Below are positions 24,338 through 32,066 of a stretch of 33,048 nucleotides of DNA, piece by piece. The number at the start of each line of letters is the position of its first letter. Within the stretch, counting starts at the first letter, position 1. The position numbers were made by a program, and so were the translations under genes. The stretch covers positions 1 through 33,048 of the forward strand of contig CBFDBC010000011.1 of NCBI GenBank assembly GCA_965602945.1, read 5' to 3'. A model generated the notes under the pieces. The model did no database searches and was not told where the DNA came from. It saw only the letters and a list, made by a program, of their open reading frames with translations. Source of the DNA: JAUXEH01 sp965602945. Lineage in GTDB: Bacteria; Acidobacteriota; Aminicenantia; Aminicenantales; Aminicenantaceae.

Positions 24338-25009
24338 TCAGTGGATGATGAGATAGCGGTCTTGGATTTTTTCTCCCCCCATGATCTCGCGAAAGAGCTT
24401 CTCCTTGACTTGAAAGGCCAGGTCAAAGAAGGCGAAATACGCCGTCTGGTTGGGATTGGAGTACGCACGGGTCTCCTTGAATTCCTGGTTGTAAAGGCGG
24501 ATCCCGGATTCGGAATCCATGATATGGATCTGCATGTTGAGGCTGTAGAATCTCCGGGTCTTCATCTTTTCCTGTTCGGGGAAGGGGGTTTCATGTTCCC
24601 GGCGGCCCTTGCGGACCAGGGCCTTGCGGGTTTCCTCGGAGAATTCTGCCGTTCCGGAAAAAATCACAGCCTTTTTCTTGTCCAGCTCGAGGTTTTTCCA
24701 GAAAGCCTGATCTTCAAACACCGATTCGTCGGCAATGGGAGCCGAGTGCAGGACCACCTGCGTCTCCAGCTCCACGGCGAGCTCGGTGGAGAGGTAGTCC
24801 AGGATCTCCCGGTTGAGGTCGAAGCCCTCCACCTCGGACTTCATTAAAAAGTCGGAGACCACCACGCCGTCGAAGTCAGCCAGCCGCACGTCCGCCCGGC
24901 GGGGGATGCGGAGCCGCAGGCGGAAATAGTCGGTGCTGGTGCACGACCAAGACCCGGTCAGAAGCGCCAGCAGGCAGGCCGGCAAAATCCATCTATTTGA
25001 TCTCAGCAT
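24338..25009 (-). CDS. Putative lipoprotein, function unknown
   Basis: The 223-residue product begins MLRSNRWILPACLLALLTGS and reaches a Cys at residue 23 (WSC), a loose lipobox. The body has mixed alpha/beta character with RADVRLADFDGVVVSDFL, ILDYLSTELAVELETQVVLH and DSESGIRLYNQEFKETRAYS. The look is of the domains that gather at the outer membrane in TolB/LpoB-like or CsgG-like systems, but no family was recognised. The start ATG lies within the end of the TPR gene (17-base overlap). The peptidase-MA gene follows after 13 bases, so the three probably work at the same place in the envelope. Confidence 0.65.
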   Translation of the reverse strand: MLRSNRWILPACLLALLTGSWSCTSTDYFRLRLRIPRRADVRLADFDGVVVSDFLMKSEVEGFDLNREILDYLSTELAVELETQVVLHSAPIADESVFEDQAFWKNLELDKKKAVIFSGTAEFSEETRKALVRKGRREHETPFPEQEKMKTRRFYSLNMQIHIMDSESGIRLYNQEFKETRAYSNPNQTAYFAFFDLAFQVKEKLFREIMGGEKIQDRYLIIH

Positions 25010-25379
25010 CTTTTTTTTCCTTCTTTTCCGGCCTCTGGATCTGTTCGATCTGTTCCAAGTTCGTCTGGAAATTTTTGAAGTTGGCCTGGATGTATTCGTT
25101 CTCTGGGGCCAGGGCGAGCGCCTGCTGATATTCCTTTTCCGCGTCTGCCCAGCGGCCCTGCCGTTCGTATGCGACCCCCAGGTTGTTGTGAGCCGCGGCG
25201 GAGTCGGGATCTTGCTCAAGGACCCTTTGCCAACGGAAGATGGCTTCATCCCACATCCTGCCCTGGGCAGCCTGGATGCCGAACAGCATCTGGCTCCGAT
25301 ATGTGGTCGGCCCGCAGGCAATGAAGACCATGCTTGTTAGTAGGGTCACGAGTAAAGCTGAAAGGATTTTCTTGTTCAT
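24993..25379 (-). CDS. TPR-repeat lipoprotein
   Basis: The 128-residue product has a lipoprotein signal with the acylated Cys at residue 22 (SMVFIAC). Two to three tetratricopeptide-type helical repeats follow (about 35-100), including WDEAIFRWQRVLEQDPDSAA and WADAEKEYQQALALAPENEY. The C-terminal tail is Lys/Glu-rich. TPRs mediate protein contacts; here probably in the envelope with the two following genes. The start is the ATG at 25379; a longer frame to 25475 lacks a signal peptide. A minus-strand promoter may lie at 25404-25432. Confidence 0.82.
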   Translation of the reverse strand: MNKKILSALLVTLLTSMVFIACGPTTYRSQMLFGIQAAQGRMWDEAIFRWQRVLEQDPDSAAAHNNLGVAYERQGRWADAEKEYQQALALAPENEYIQANFKNFQTNLEQIEQIQRPEKKEKKDAEIK

Positions 25380-25403
25380 AGAGATGATCGACCTCAACTT
25401 TAA

Positions 25404-25432
25404 AAGGTAAGCCTTTTCATAAAATTCGTCAA
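25404..25432 (-). promoter_or_regulatory. Possible promoter of the TPR-lipoprotein operon
   Basis: On the minus strand TTGACG (25432-25427) is followed after 17 bases by TACCTT (25409-25404), about 25 bases before the ATG. The -35 is good and the -10 weak. Confidence 0.33.
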
Positions 25433-25601
25433 GTAGCCCTAGGAATGGAGCAAGAAACATACCGACCAGCCTCACCGGGGCTGGGGGCGGCCTACAGGGA
25501 GATCATGTCTCATTCAGAGGACAGGCCCGTAGCTTTTTCGTATATGCGGCTGGGCTGGTTTCCGCCCCTGTTCGGCCGGGAAGGGGAGAAGGATCGTGAG
25601 C

Positions 25602-25630
25602 TTGGCTTTTCAGAGGATTTATGGTATAAA
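25602..25630 (+). promoter_or_regulatory. Probable rpmB promoter
   Basis: TTGGCT at 25602-25607, a 17-base spacer and TATAAA at 25625-25630 give a sound sigma70-like promoter with a leader of about 37 bases before rpmB. The ribosome site is GAGAAAG. Confidence 0.55.
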
Positions 25631-25673
25631 ATGGACTTCCTGAAAAAGAAGCAAAGGAATCGAGAGAAAGACC

Positions 25674-25865
25674 ATGCCGAAATTATGCGAGATTTGTGGA
25701 AAAGGCCCGGTTTTCGGACAGAGCGTCAGCCATTCACATAAAGCGTCCAAGAAGAAGTGGGAACCCAACCTGCAGCGGGTCAAGGCTGAGACAACATCCG
25801 GAGTTAAGAGGATCTGGGTCTGCACCCGATGCGTCCGATCCGGAAAAGTCAAGAAGGCCGTCTGA
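25674..25865 (+). CDS. rpmB: 50S ribosomal protein bL28
   Basis: The 63-residue product is a complete bL28 of the zinc-binding (C+) kind. CEICGKGPVFGQSVSHSHKA leads, and WVCTRCVRSGKVKKAV ends it, with two CxxC pairs (C5/C8 and C50/C53). KWEPNLQRVKAE in the middle is typical of the family. It stands alone on the plus strand with its own promoter. Its last 17 bases overlap the end of the convergent rel/spoT gene. Confidence 0.97.
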   Translation: MPKLCEICGKGPVFGQSVSHSHKASKKKWEPNLQRVKAETTSGVKRIWVCTRCVRSGKVKKAV

Positions 25866-28023
25866 CCGACAGGGCGCGTTCCGCCGATTCGACCTCTTTG
25901 ATCTCCGCGACCTTTTTGATGATGCGGTCGAGGTGTTTGATATCACGGATGGAGATCACCACCTTGATCCGTCCTTTCCCATCGGCCGATGTGTCCACCT
26001 GGGCCTGAGTGATGTTCGCTCCCTGTTTGGCGATCACGGCCGTGAGCTTAGCCAGGACTCCGGGAGTGTTCTGGCTCACGACCGCCAGGGCTCCCTTGTA
26101 CTCTCCCTTGGCGGCCTCGTCCCAGGCCGCATCCACCATCCTCTGTGAGTCGAGCAGTTCCTTGCTGACATAATGGCAGCGCTGGGCATGGAGGGTAACC
26201 CCTTTTCCGGATGTGATATAGCCGATGATGGGCTCCCCCTTGATGGGGGCGCAGCACCTGGCCAGGTTGATGGGAGAGCCCTCCCGGCCCTTGACTAGGA
26301 TCCCGGAGGTCGCCTTTCCCGTGACCCGGGTGACCACCTTTTTTATCAGTGGTTCTTTTTTCTGGGCCAGTTCCGTGTGAGGGAAAATCTTTTCCATCAA
26401 CCGCTGATCGAGAATGATCTTCCCCGAACCGACCAGGAAATAGAGATCCTCCGGCTTGCGGATTCGGAAAGGGACGATCTCCCGGAACTGCGCCGCCAGG
26501 GCATCCTCCTTCAGCATTTTCGCCGGAATCCTGAATTTCGCCGCTTCTGTGCGCCACAGCGTCCGGCCCAGAGAAGTATGCCTGGCCCGCTCCTGCTGGT
26601 TGAGCCACCTCTTGAGGTGATGCCGTGCGGTAGACGTGAACGCGATGTTCAGCCAATCTCGCCTGGGGGTGGCGTCCGGTGAAGTGAGGACCTCGACGAT
26701 GCTGCCGGGCTTGAGGATGGTCTTCAGGGGAGCGAGCTTCCCATCGATCCTCGCTTGATGGGCACGCAGTCCGATCTCAGAGTGGATCTTGAATGCGAAA
26801 TCAAGGGCCGTGGCGCCCATGGGCAGCGTGATGACCTTTCCCTTGGGCGTGAAAACATAAACCTCCTCGGGGATGAGGTTGGTCTTGAGGCTGCTCAAGA
26901 ATTCACGGGGGCTCTTCCTTTCCTGATAGAGCTCCGCCATCTCCCTCAGCCACTGGAGCCTCCTGTCGTCCTTGGGCATGGCATCGGGCCGCGACTCCTT
27001 GTACTTCCAGTGTGCGGCGATCCCGCTCTCCGCGATTTCGTGCATCTCGTGTGTTCGGATCTGTATCTCGATGGTCTGTTTTTTCTCCGTGATGATCGTC
27101 GTGTGCAGAGCCTGGTAGTGATTGGGCTTGGGCATGGCGATGAAGTCCCGGAACCGGTAGGGAAGGTGAGGCCAGTGCTGATGGATGATGCCGAGCGCGG
27201 CGTAACAGTTCTTGACGGAATTGGTGAGCAGGCGCAGGGCCATGAAGTCGTAGACCTGGTCGAAATCGATTTCCTGCCTGCGCATCTTGTTGAATATGCT
27301 GTAGGACCGCTTGATCCGATAGACGATGTTGGACTTGATGCGGTTCTCCTGCATCAGCCCTTCCAGCCGGGCCCTGATCTTTTCCAGGCCCTTTTCCGCG
27401 TCCTTGCGTTGGGGTTCGACCAGGTCCCGGATCTTGAAGAAGTGATCCGGGTCGACATAACGGAAGGCCAGGTCCTCCAGCTCCGCCTTTATGCGTCCCA
27501 TCCCCAGCCGGTTGGCGATGGGGGCATAGATCTCGAGCGTTTCCCGGGCGATCTGGGTTTGTTTGATGTCGTCCAGAAACTTGAGGGTTTTCAGGTTGTG
27601 AATGCGGTCGGCCAGCTTGATGAAGATCACTCGCAGGTCGTCGGTCATGGCCAGGATGATCTTCCGGATGGTCTCGGCGTGCCGGCTCTCCGGAGAGGAC
27701 TCCTGGACCAGGCTGATCTTGGTCACGCCTTCCACCAGGTGAGCCGGGTCTTTCCCGAACTCCTGCACGATGTCCATGGCCGTCACGTCCGTATCCTCAA
27801 GCACGTCATGCAGCAGGGCGGCGGTCAGGGTGACCGCATCCAGCTGCATGTCCGCGAGCATATTGGCCACCTCCAGGGGGTGGCTCATGTAGGGTTCTCC
27901 GGAGCGCCGGACCTGGCCCTTGTGGGCACGGGCGGCGAACACGTAGGCTTTTTGCAGCTGGGTGATTTCCCGCTCCGTATAGAACGGCGTGACCTTGTCC
28001 AGGATATCGTTGAAGCGGATCAT
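25849..28023 (-). CDS. Bifunctional (p)ppGpp synthetase/hydrolase (RelA/SpoT family)
   Basis: The 724-residue product controls the alarmone (p)ppGpp. The hydrolase domain looks active: AARAHKGQVRRSGEPYMSHP, HDVLEDT (HD at 72-73) and LADRIHNLKTL (D139). The synthetase domain (about 215-345) has YRFRDFIAMPKPNHYQALHT and EIQIRTHEMHEIAESGIAAH; the RFRD element is of the RxKD kind found in bifunctional enzymes. A TGS domain (about 385-445) and a C-terminal ACT domain (about 650-720, AVVSQNTPGVLAKLTAVIAK) follow. The start overlaps the gmhB stop as ATGA. Being in an envelope operon is notable, and its 3' end overlaps rpmB on the other strand. Confidence 0.96.
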   Translation of the reverse strand: MIRFNDILDKVTPFYTEREITQLQKAYVFAARAHKGQVRRSGEPYMSHPLEVANMLADMQLDAVTLTAALLHDVLEDTDVTAMDIVQEFGKDPAHLVEGVTKISLVQESSPESRHAETIRKIILAMTDDLRVIFIKLADRIHNLKTLKFLDDIKQTQIARETLEIYAPIANRLGMGRIKAELEDLAFRYVDPDHFFKIRDLVEPQRKDAEKGLEKIRARLEGLMQENRIKSNIVYRIKRSYSIFNKMRRQEIDFDQVYDFMALRLLTNSVKNCYAALGIIHQHWPHLPYRFRDFIAMPKPNHYQALHTTIITEKKQTIEIQIRTHEMHEIAESGIAAHWKYKESRPDAMPKDDRRLQWLREMAELYQERKSPREFLSSLKTNLIPEEVYVFTPKGKVITLPMGATALDFAFKIHSEIGLRAHQARIDGKLAPLKTILKPGSIVEVLTSPDATPRRDWLNIAFTSTARHHLKRWLNQQERARHTSLGRTLWRTEAAKFRIPAKMLKEDALAAQFREIVPFRIRKPEDLYFLVGSGKIILDQRLMEKIFPHTELAQKKEPLIKKVVTRVTGKATSGILVKGREGSPINLARCCAPIKGEPIIGYITSGKGVTLHAQRCHYVSKELLDSQRMVDAAWDEAAKGEYKGALAVVSQNTPGVLAKLTAVIAKQGANITQAQVDTSADGKGRIKVVISIRDIKHLDRIIKKVAEIKEVESAERALSVRRPS

Positions 28024-28595
28024 TCTCCTTCTTCTTTGAGTATCCAGTCTACAGCATCCAGAAGATCTTGGGCAACATGGGCCGGTTCGATCCCCTGGGC
28101 CTCGAGCTTCGGCAGGGACTCCCGGCCGTAACCGGTGAGGACCAGGATCGGCCGGGCCCCAAGGTTGAGTCCGAACTGGATGTCTTCCACCTTGTCCCCC
28201 ACCATGAAGGAGGCGGAGGTGTCGATCCCCAGGTCGGCGGCAGCCCGCAGCCCCATGGCAGGTTGAGGCTTACGGCAGTCGCAGTCTCTGCCGTAAGCGG
28301 GGTTCCGGGACGACACATGGTGCGGGCAGTAATAGATGCCGTCGAAATGGGCCTCATGGAGCCGGAATGCCTCCTGCATCCGGGCATGGATGTCCCTGAG
28401 CCGTGATTCCTCGATCAGCCCCCGCCCCACACCGGATTGGTTGGTGACGATGACGGCGAGAAGTCCCGCCTGGTTGAGCCTTCGCACCGCCTCGAAGCTG
28501 TAGGGATAGATCTCGATCAGGTCGTAGGAGCCGGGATACCCCACGTCCCGGTTGATGTTCCCGTCTCTATCCAGGAAAACGGCCCTTCTTTTCAT
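28020..28595 (-). CDS. gmhB: D-glycero-beta-D-manno-heptose 1,7-bisphosphate 7-phosphatase
   Basis: This is a HAD-superfamily phosphatase of ADP-heptose synthesis. The 191-residue product has the nucleophile motif FLDRDGNINRD (D9 and D11), VTNQSGVGRG, and the zinc-binding Cys/His loop of GmhB (C90, H92, C105, C107). The late acidic motif is VGDKVEDI. The start is the ATG at 28595, overlapping the heptosyltransferase stop by four bases and preceded by AGGTGG; a GTG at 28607 is less likely. With the heptosyltransferase just upstream it indicates LPS inner-core heptose, hence an outer membrane. GmhA, HldE and HldD are not in the window. Confidence 0.93.
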   Translation of the reverse strand: MKRRAVFLDRDGNINRDVGYPGSYDLIEIYPYSFEAVRRLNQAGLLAVIVTNQSGVGRGLIEESRLRDIHARMQEAFRLHEAHFDGIYYCPHHVSSRNPAYGRDCDCRKPQPAMGLRAAADLGIDTSASFMVGDKVEDIQFGLNLGARPILVLTGYGRESLPKLEAQGIEPAHVAQDLLDAVDWILKEEGE

Positions 28596-29599
28596 GATGG
28601 CAGCCACCTACGGCTTAGGCCGTAGACCTCCTCCGGCGAGATAGATTCCATGCAGCGGTGGTCGATGGGACAGTCCCGGTATGCGCAGGGCCAGCAGGGA
28701 GGTGCCTTATGGAGATAGGCCGAGGGCTCCTGAAAGGGGGCGGTGGCTTCCGGATCCGTGGGGCCGAAGAGCGCAAGGACCGGAGTGCCCAGCGCATTGG
28801 CGAGGTGCATGGGCCCGGAATCATTGGTGACGAACAGGTCGGCCAGGCTGATGACCGCTGCCAGCTGGCGCAGAGAGGTCCGGCCGGTCAGGACCAGGGG
28901 CTTGGAAACGAGAGCATCCGTGATGAGCCGCGCAAGAGGGGCCTCGCCCTGAGACCCGACGATCACGACCCGCGCCCCCTCTCGCTCCTGGAGCAGCGCT
29001 GCCAGGGCGCCGAAGCGTTCGGGCGGCCAGCGTTTGGCCGATCCGAAATAGCCCCCGGGATTGAGAATTGTCAAAGGGGACCCGGGAGAAATCCCTTCAG
29101 AGGCCAGCAGGCCCTCGGCCCCGCGTACCTCCTCTTCTCCCAGGGGAAATGAGAGGGACGGCGCCACGGCCTCCATGCCCAATCCGGAGACGAGATCCAG
29201 GTAGTGCTGGGCCTGATGGATGGTTTTTCCGGGTGCTCGGGGGCGGACCCCGCGGGTCAGCAGAAATCGGCGGCCGTCTGTGGCATACCCCCAACGGTTG
29301 GGGATCCGGGCCAGCGCGAACAGTAGGGCGGAGCCGAAGGAATTGGTGAGCAGGAGGCCCGTGTCGAAGGCCTCTCCCTTCAATTCTTGCGCGGTGCGCC
29401 GCAGGGTCTTGAGATCGGCGCGGTCGGGCAGGGGGATGACGCCCCTGATAAAAGGGTAGGAGACAAACAGGTCCTTAACCCATCCCCTGGCCAAAACCCA
29501 GATCTCGGCCTCGGGGTGATTCTGCGACAGGCTCTGGAGGGAGGGAACGGCCAGGATGGAATCCCCAATCCAGTTGGGGGCCCTGACCAGGATCTTCAT
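28592..29599 (-). CDS. ADP-heptose:LPS heptosyltransferase, WaaF-like (GT9)
   Basis: The 335-residue product starts MKILVRAPNWIGDSILAVPS, the hallmark N-terminus of heptosyltransferase II. It carries LNPGGYFGSAKRWPPERFG (about 185-203) and FVTNDSGPMHLANALGTPVL (about 259-278), the GT9 donor-binding motifs. A cysteine-rich end (CWPCAYRDCPIDHRCM) is also seen in this family. It adds L-glycero-D-manno-heptose to the lipopolysaccharide core on the inner side of the inner membrane. ATG 29599 follows the zinc-ribbon gene by 14 bases. WaaF versus a related heptosyltransferase cannot be fully told apart here. Confidence 0.93.
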   Translation of the reverse strand: MKILVRAPNWIGDSILAVPSLQSLSQNHPEAEIWVLARGWVKDLFVSYPFIRGVIPLPDRADLKTLRRTAQELKGEAFDTGLLLTNSFGSALLFALARIPNRWGYATDGRRFLLTRGVRPRAPGKTIHQAQHYLDLVSGLGMEAVAPSLSFPLGEEEVRGAEGLLASEGISPGSPLTILNPGGYFGSAKRWPPERFGALAALLQEREGARVVIVGSQGEAPLARLITDALVSKPLVLTGRTSLRQLAAVISLADLFVTNDSGPMHLANALGTPVLALFGPTDPEATAPFQEPSAYLHKAPPCWPCAYRDCPIDHRCMESISPEEVYGLSRRWLPS

Positions 29600-29613
29600 C
29601 GTGCGTCCAACCG

Positions 29614-29919
29614 TCAGCCGGAGGAAGAAGACGCCTGGCTCTTTTCAGTTGGGACAGATTCCTTTTTTTCTTTTGTCGCTTCGGTTTTCACGGGCTTCTT
29701 GTCGCCGGAGTTGTCCTTGGTCTTTCCGGCCTCGGTCCCCTTGCGCGCATAGTCCGTGACGTACCAGCCTGAGCCCTTAAACTGGATGGCCGGGCTGGAG
29801 ATAAGCTTCTTGAGTGCCCCCCCACACTGAGAACAGGTCTTCAGGGGCGCTTCCGAGACCTTTTGTATGGCCTCGACCGCTGTTCCACACTTGGTGCATT
29901 TATATTCATAGATCGGCAT
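29614..29919 (-). CDS. FmdB-family zinc ribbon protein
   Basis: The 101-residue product opens MPIYEYKCTKCGTAVEAIQK, the start of the FmdB/putative regulatory zinc-ribbon family. Two CxxC pairs are present (C8/C11 and C29/C32). A family stretch KLISSPAIQFKGSGWYVTDY follows, then a low-complexity Lys/Glu/Ser tail. The role is unproven; the name refers to a supposed regulator of formamidase genes. The start is the ATG at 29919 after GAGGG; the frame further up to 29994 has no family sequence. It lies between the MEMO-AMMECR1 and heptosyltransferase genes. Confidence 0.9.
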   Translation of the reverse strand: MPIYEYKCTKCGTAVEAIQKVSEAPLKTCSQCGGALKKLISSPAIQFKGSGWYVTDYARKGTEAGKTKDNSGDKKPVKTEATKEKKESVPTEKSQASSSSG

Positions 29920-29990
29920 GGTTTCCCTCAGATGTAAAGCCATATTATAGCAAAATTTAGGTTTATGTCCAGCGATTCCGCTCGGGAGGA

Positions 29991-31436
29991 TCAATGGAAG
30001 ACTTGGGCCTCGAAGACGAAAATCTCAGCTCCGGACCGCCAGGCATCCTGAGGAAGCCCGGCCTTCAGGCAGGCTTGTTGAAGGAATGTCAGACGGTCCC
30101 AGCCGTTTTCGACCGGGACCTGTGGCAGCAGCAGGCCTTTGCGGTCGCCCCGGGAGATGATGAGCCCGTGTTTCCCCACCATGACCTGGTCGGGATCTTT
30201 TATCTTCCGAGGGGGAGAGAGCACAGAGATCTCCACTTCAAGTGATCCGAGCTCGGAGGCGGCGACGGGTGGGAAGCGATTGTCTCGGGTAGCGGCGTAG
30301 ATGGCGGCCAGGGTCACGGTCTTGTAAAGCGGCGCGACCGGCTCCACAAATCCGATGCATCCACGCAGGCGTCCCTGTTTCTTCAAGGTGACAAACGCAC
30401 CGGCCGGTGTGTTGAGCACTGGACTTGACGGCTGCGGCTCAAGTACGCGGTTGTCCCGGACGATCATCTCGATCGCTTTGCCGGCGATGTGCAGGAGCTC
30501 CTGCCTATCAGGAGGGGACAGGGACCCGGCCCACCCGGGCTCGTTCCCTGCATAGATCGCGGCCGAGAGATAGCCCACAACCCGCTCCCGGCCTCCGCCG
30601 CCCTCCGAAGAGTCGGCATATTTGAGGATCTCCACACGGGGGCGGCCGAGGAGCTGCGCGTAGAAAAGGGCCGTCACGGCCCCGGCTCCGCCGCACATGA
30701 TGTTCTCGTGCGCCAAGACTCTCCGGATCAAGAGATCCGTATCCATCTCCCGCAGCAGGGCGATGGTTTCAGCATCCCGGGCCTTGGCCTCTCGCTGGGA
30801 CAGGTAGTGGGACATGTCGCTGGAGATGATGACCAGGGCTTTTTTGCCGGCCAGGACTTTGGCCAGGGCATCGGCCATCCGGCGCATTGTATCCGGGGAA
30901 GGAAGGCCCATGAGCACAGGGACGATCCTGGCGTGCGGCAGGACTTTCTGTATGAACGGCACCTGGACCTCGATGGAATGTTCCTCCCGGTGTGCCGCCT
31001 CGACGAACCTGAAACCGGAGGCATCAGCAAGGGCGGAAGCCGTATGCGTGTCGACCGCGACGATCCCCAGTGGAGTGGCATACCCGCCACTGCCATAGAT
31101 GGATGCCCCCTGGAAGCCATGCCGGTGTGCGACCCCCACGATGACGACCGTTTCGACCTCGGCTCCACGAACCAGGCTGTAAGCGTGGGCGGCCACAGGG
31201 CCCGAATATACGTAGCCGGCATGCGGGACGATCAGAGCTGCGAGCCCCGGCGGCGGGGAGGCTTGTGATCCCGCCTGGCCCAGCATGTCGTCCAGCTGCC
31301 GGGAAAGTTTCTCCGGCCTGGCGTCGTAGAACTGGCCGGCCCAGACAGGCTTGCGTACTCCCTGGCCCCCTGCCGTGGAGGCCAGGAACAGCAGCCCCAG
31401 GGCCCAAGCCCAGGCGTGGAGTTTCGAGTCCATCAT
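29991..31436 (-). CDS. Exported MEMO-AMMECR1 fusion (AmmeMemoRadiSam proteins B and A)
   Basis: The 481-residue product has a Sec-like signal (2-25, ending ASTAGGQG). The MEMO domain (about 28-300) shows PHAGYVYSG with H72, GVAHRHGF (H104/H106), EEHSIEVQVPF, SSDMSHYL and ENIMCGG with C248; these correspond to the metal-site and cysteine region of human MEMO1. The AMMECR1 domain (about 310-481) has AGAFVTLKKQGRLRGCIGFV with the LRGCIG motif at 357-362. Both domains are often encoded with a radical SAM partner, and a fusion of B and A occurs in bacteria, but no such partner is seen here. Export would be unusual. The start is either of two adjacent ATGs at 31436/31433. Confidence 0.87.
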   Translation of the reverse strand: MMDSKLHAWAWALGLLFLASTAGGQGVRKPVWAGQFYDARPEKLSRQLDDMLGQAGSQASPPPGLAALIVPHAGYVYSGPVAAHAYSLVRGAEVETVVIVGVAHRHGFQGASIYGSGGYATPLGIVAVDTHTASALADASGFRFVEAAHREEHSIEVQVPFIQKVLPHARIVPVLMGLPSPDTMRRMADALAKVLAGKKALVIISSDMSHYLSQREAKARDAETIALLREMDTDLLIRRVLAHENIMCGGAGAVTALFYAQLLGRPRVEILKYADSSEGGGGRERVVGYLSAAIYAGNEPGWAGSLSPPDRQELLHIAGKAIEMIVRDNRVLEPQPSSPVLNTPAGAFVTLKKQGRLRGCIGFVEPVAPLYKTVTLAAIYAATRDNRFPPVAASELGSLEVEISVLSPPRKIKDPDQVMVGKHGLIISRGDRKGLLLPQVPVENGWDRLTFLQQACLKAGLPQDAWRSGAEIFVFEAQVFH

Positions 31437-31504
31437 CTCAGTGAGAATATAGAGCGGCCGCCCGGAAAAATCAAATGTTCATGTGTGGGACAGAGGAAAG
31501 GAGG

Positions 31505-31533
31505 TTGACTTTTATCCCGATTTAAACGAAAAT
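31505..31533 (+). promoter_or_regulatory. Possible promoter of the small membrane protein / lolB-like / ispE run
   Basis: TTGACT at 31505-31510 and GAAAAT at 31528-31533 are separated by 17 bases, 31 bases before the ATG of the 44-residue gene. The -35 is strong and the -10 moderate. The region lies between the divergent MEMO-AMMECR1 gene and the run. Confidence 0.42.
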
Positions 31534-31564
31534 AAGACAACCGTTTTCGTGAGGTATCAAGAGG

Positions 31565-31699
31565 ATGAAGAGTCTCTGCAAATCCCTTATCACTTTGGCA
31601 CTGGCTTCCACGGCGTTCTTTATCGGTTTTTATCTCGGCCAGGAAAAAATTGTCTCCAGATTCCCCAGTTTTCAGGATGACCGGGACGAGAAAGCGTAA
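31565..31699 (+). CDS. Small single-helix membrane protein (44 aa)
   Basis: The frame encodes MKSLCKSLITLALASTAFFI, then GFYLGQEK and a charged tail ending DDRDEKA. One hydrophobic helix spans about residues 8-25, with a Gly-x3-Gly spacing in FFIGFYLGQ. A GAGG lies ten bases before the ATG and a second GAGG touches it. It is followed after 9 bases by another small membrane protein with which it probably forms an operon. Function unknown. A plus-strand frame of 65 codons in another register (31483-31680) overlaps it but has a less convincing composition. Confidence 0.55.
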   Translation: MKSLCKSLITLALASTAFFIGFYLGQEKIVSRFPSFQDDRDEKA

Positions 31700-31708
31700 C
31701 CTTTTCAT

Positions 31709-32047
31709 ATGAACATCGGGGCTTACGGTATTCTGATCCTATTCGGGGCGTTTGTTCTGCTCATGATCCTGAATCCGAATCTGTCCTGTTTCGGTAAGCG
31801 CCTTAAATCCCCTCTATATCCCTTGCTCCGCAAGAGAGGCAGGCCCTCACGCAGACAGCCCCCGACCGAGGATTACGGCTTTGACCTGGGTGGCGACAAG
31901 AAGGCGACTGCTTCCCGCCCCCAAACGCAACCCACGCAGGGGAAGAAGCTCCCGACCGAGGATTATGGCTTCAACCTGCACGACTCCAAGGGCGATGAGG
32001 CCCCGTCGGCACCGCCGGAAAAACCGGATTCGGGGAGCGCGGGCTGA
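31709..32047 (+). CDS. Small membrane-anchored protein with duplicated PTEDYGF motif
   Basis: The 112-residue product has one N-terminal hydrophobic helix (residues 5-23), a basic stretch (30-50) and a disordered tail. A motif PTEDYGF followed by D/N-L occurs twice, at residues 52-58 and 82-88. The two copies are exactly 30 codons apart and similar in DNA as well (31862 and 31952), which suggests a recent tandem duplication. The ribosome site is weak, with GAGAAAG 15 bases ahead. Function unknown; it lies between a 44-residue membrane protein and a LolB-like lipoprotein gene. Confidence 0.7.
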   Translation: MNIGAYGILILFGAFVLLMILNPNLSCFGKRLKSPLYPLLRKRGRPSRRQPPTEDYGFDLGGDKKATASRPQTQPTQGKKLPTEDYGFNLHDSKGDEAPSAPPEKPDSGSAG

Positions 32048-32066
32048 CAGACCCGGGGGGTGACGA

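Larger units (their letters stand above)
25380..25673. other. Divergent intergenic region between the TPR operon and rpmB
   Basis: The 294 bases contain promoters for both sides: a minus-strand one near the left end and a plus-strand one near the right end. A 98-codon plus-strand frame at 25445-25741 crosses the rpmB promoter and start and is not believed. No RNA gene was recognised. Confidence 0.5.

Noticed and set aside
25445..25741. A 98-codon plus-strand frame before and across the start of rpmB
   Set aside because: It overlaps the rpmB promoter and start, has no ribosome site of note and no recognisable sequence features.
26755..28131. A 458-codon plus-strand frame opposite rel/spoT
   Set aside because: Antisense shadow; all synthetase/hydrolase motifs are on the minus strand.
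31483..31680. A 65-codon plus-strand frame overlapping the 44-codon gene
   Set aside because: Its product has no clear hydrophobic segment or motif; the 44-codon frame gives a clean helix-plus-charged-tail protein with a ribosome site.
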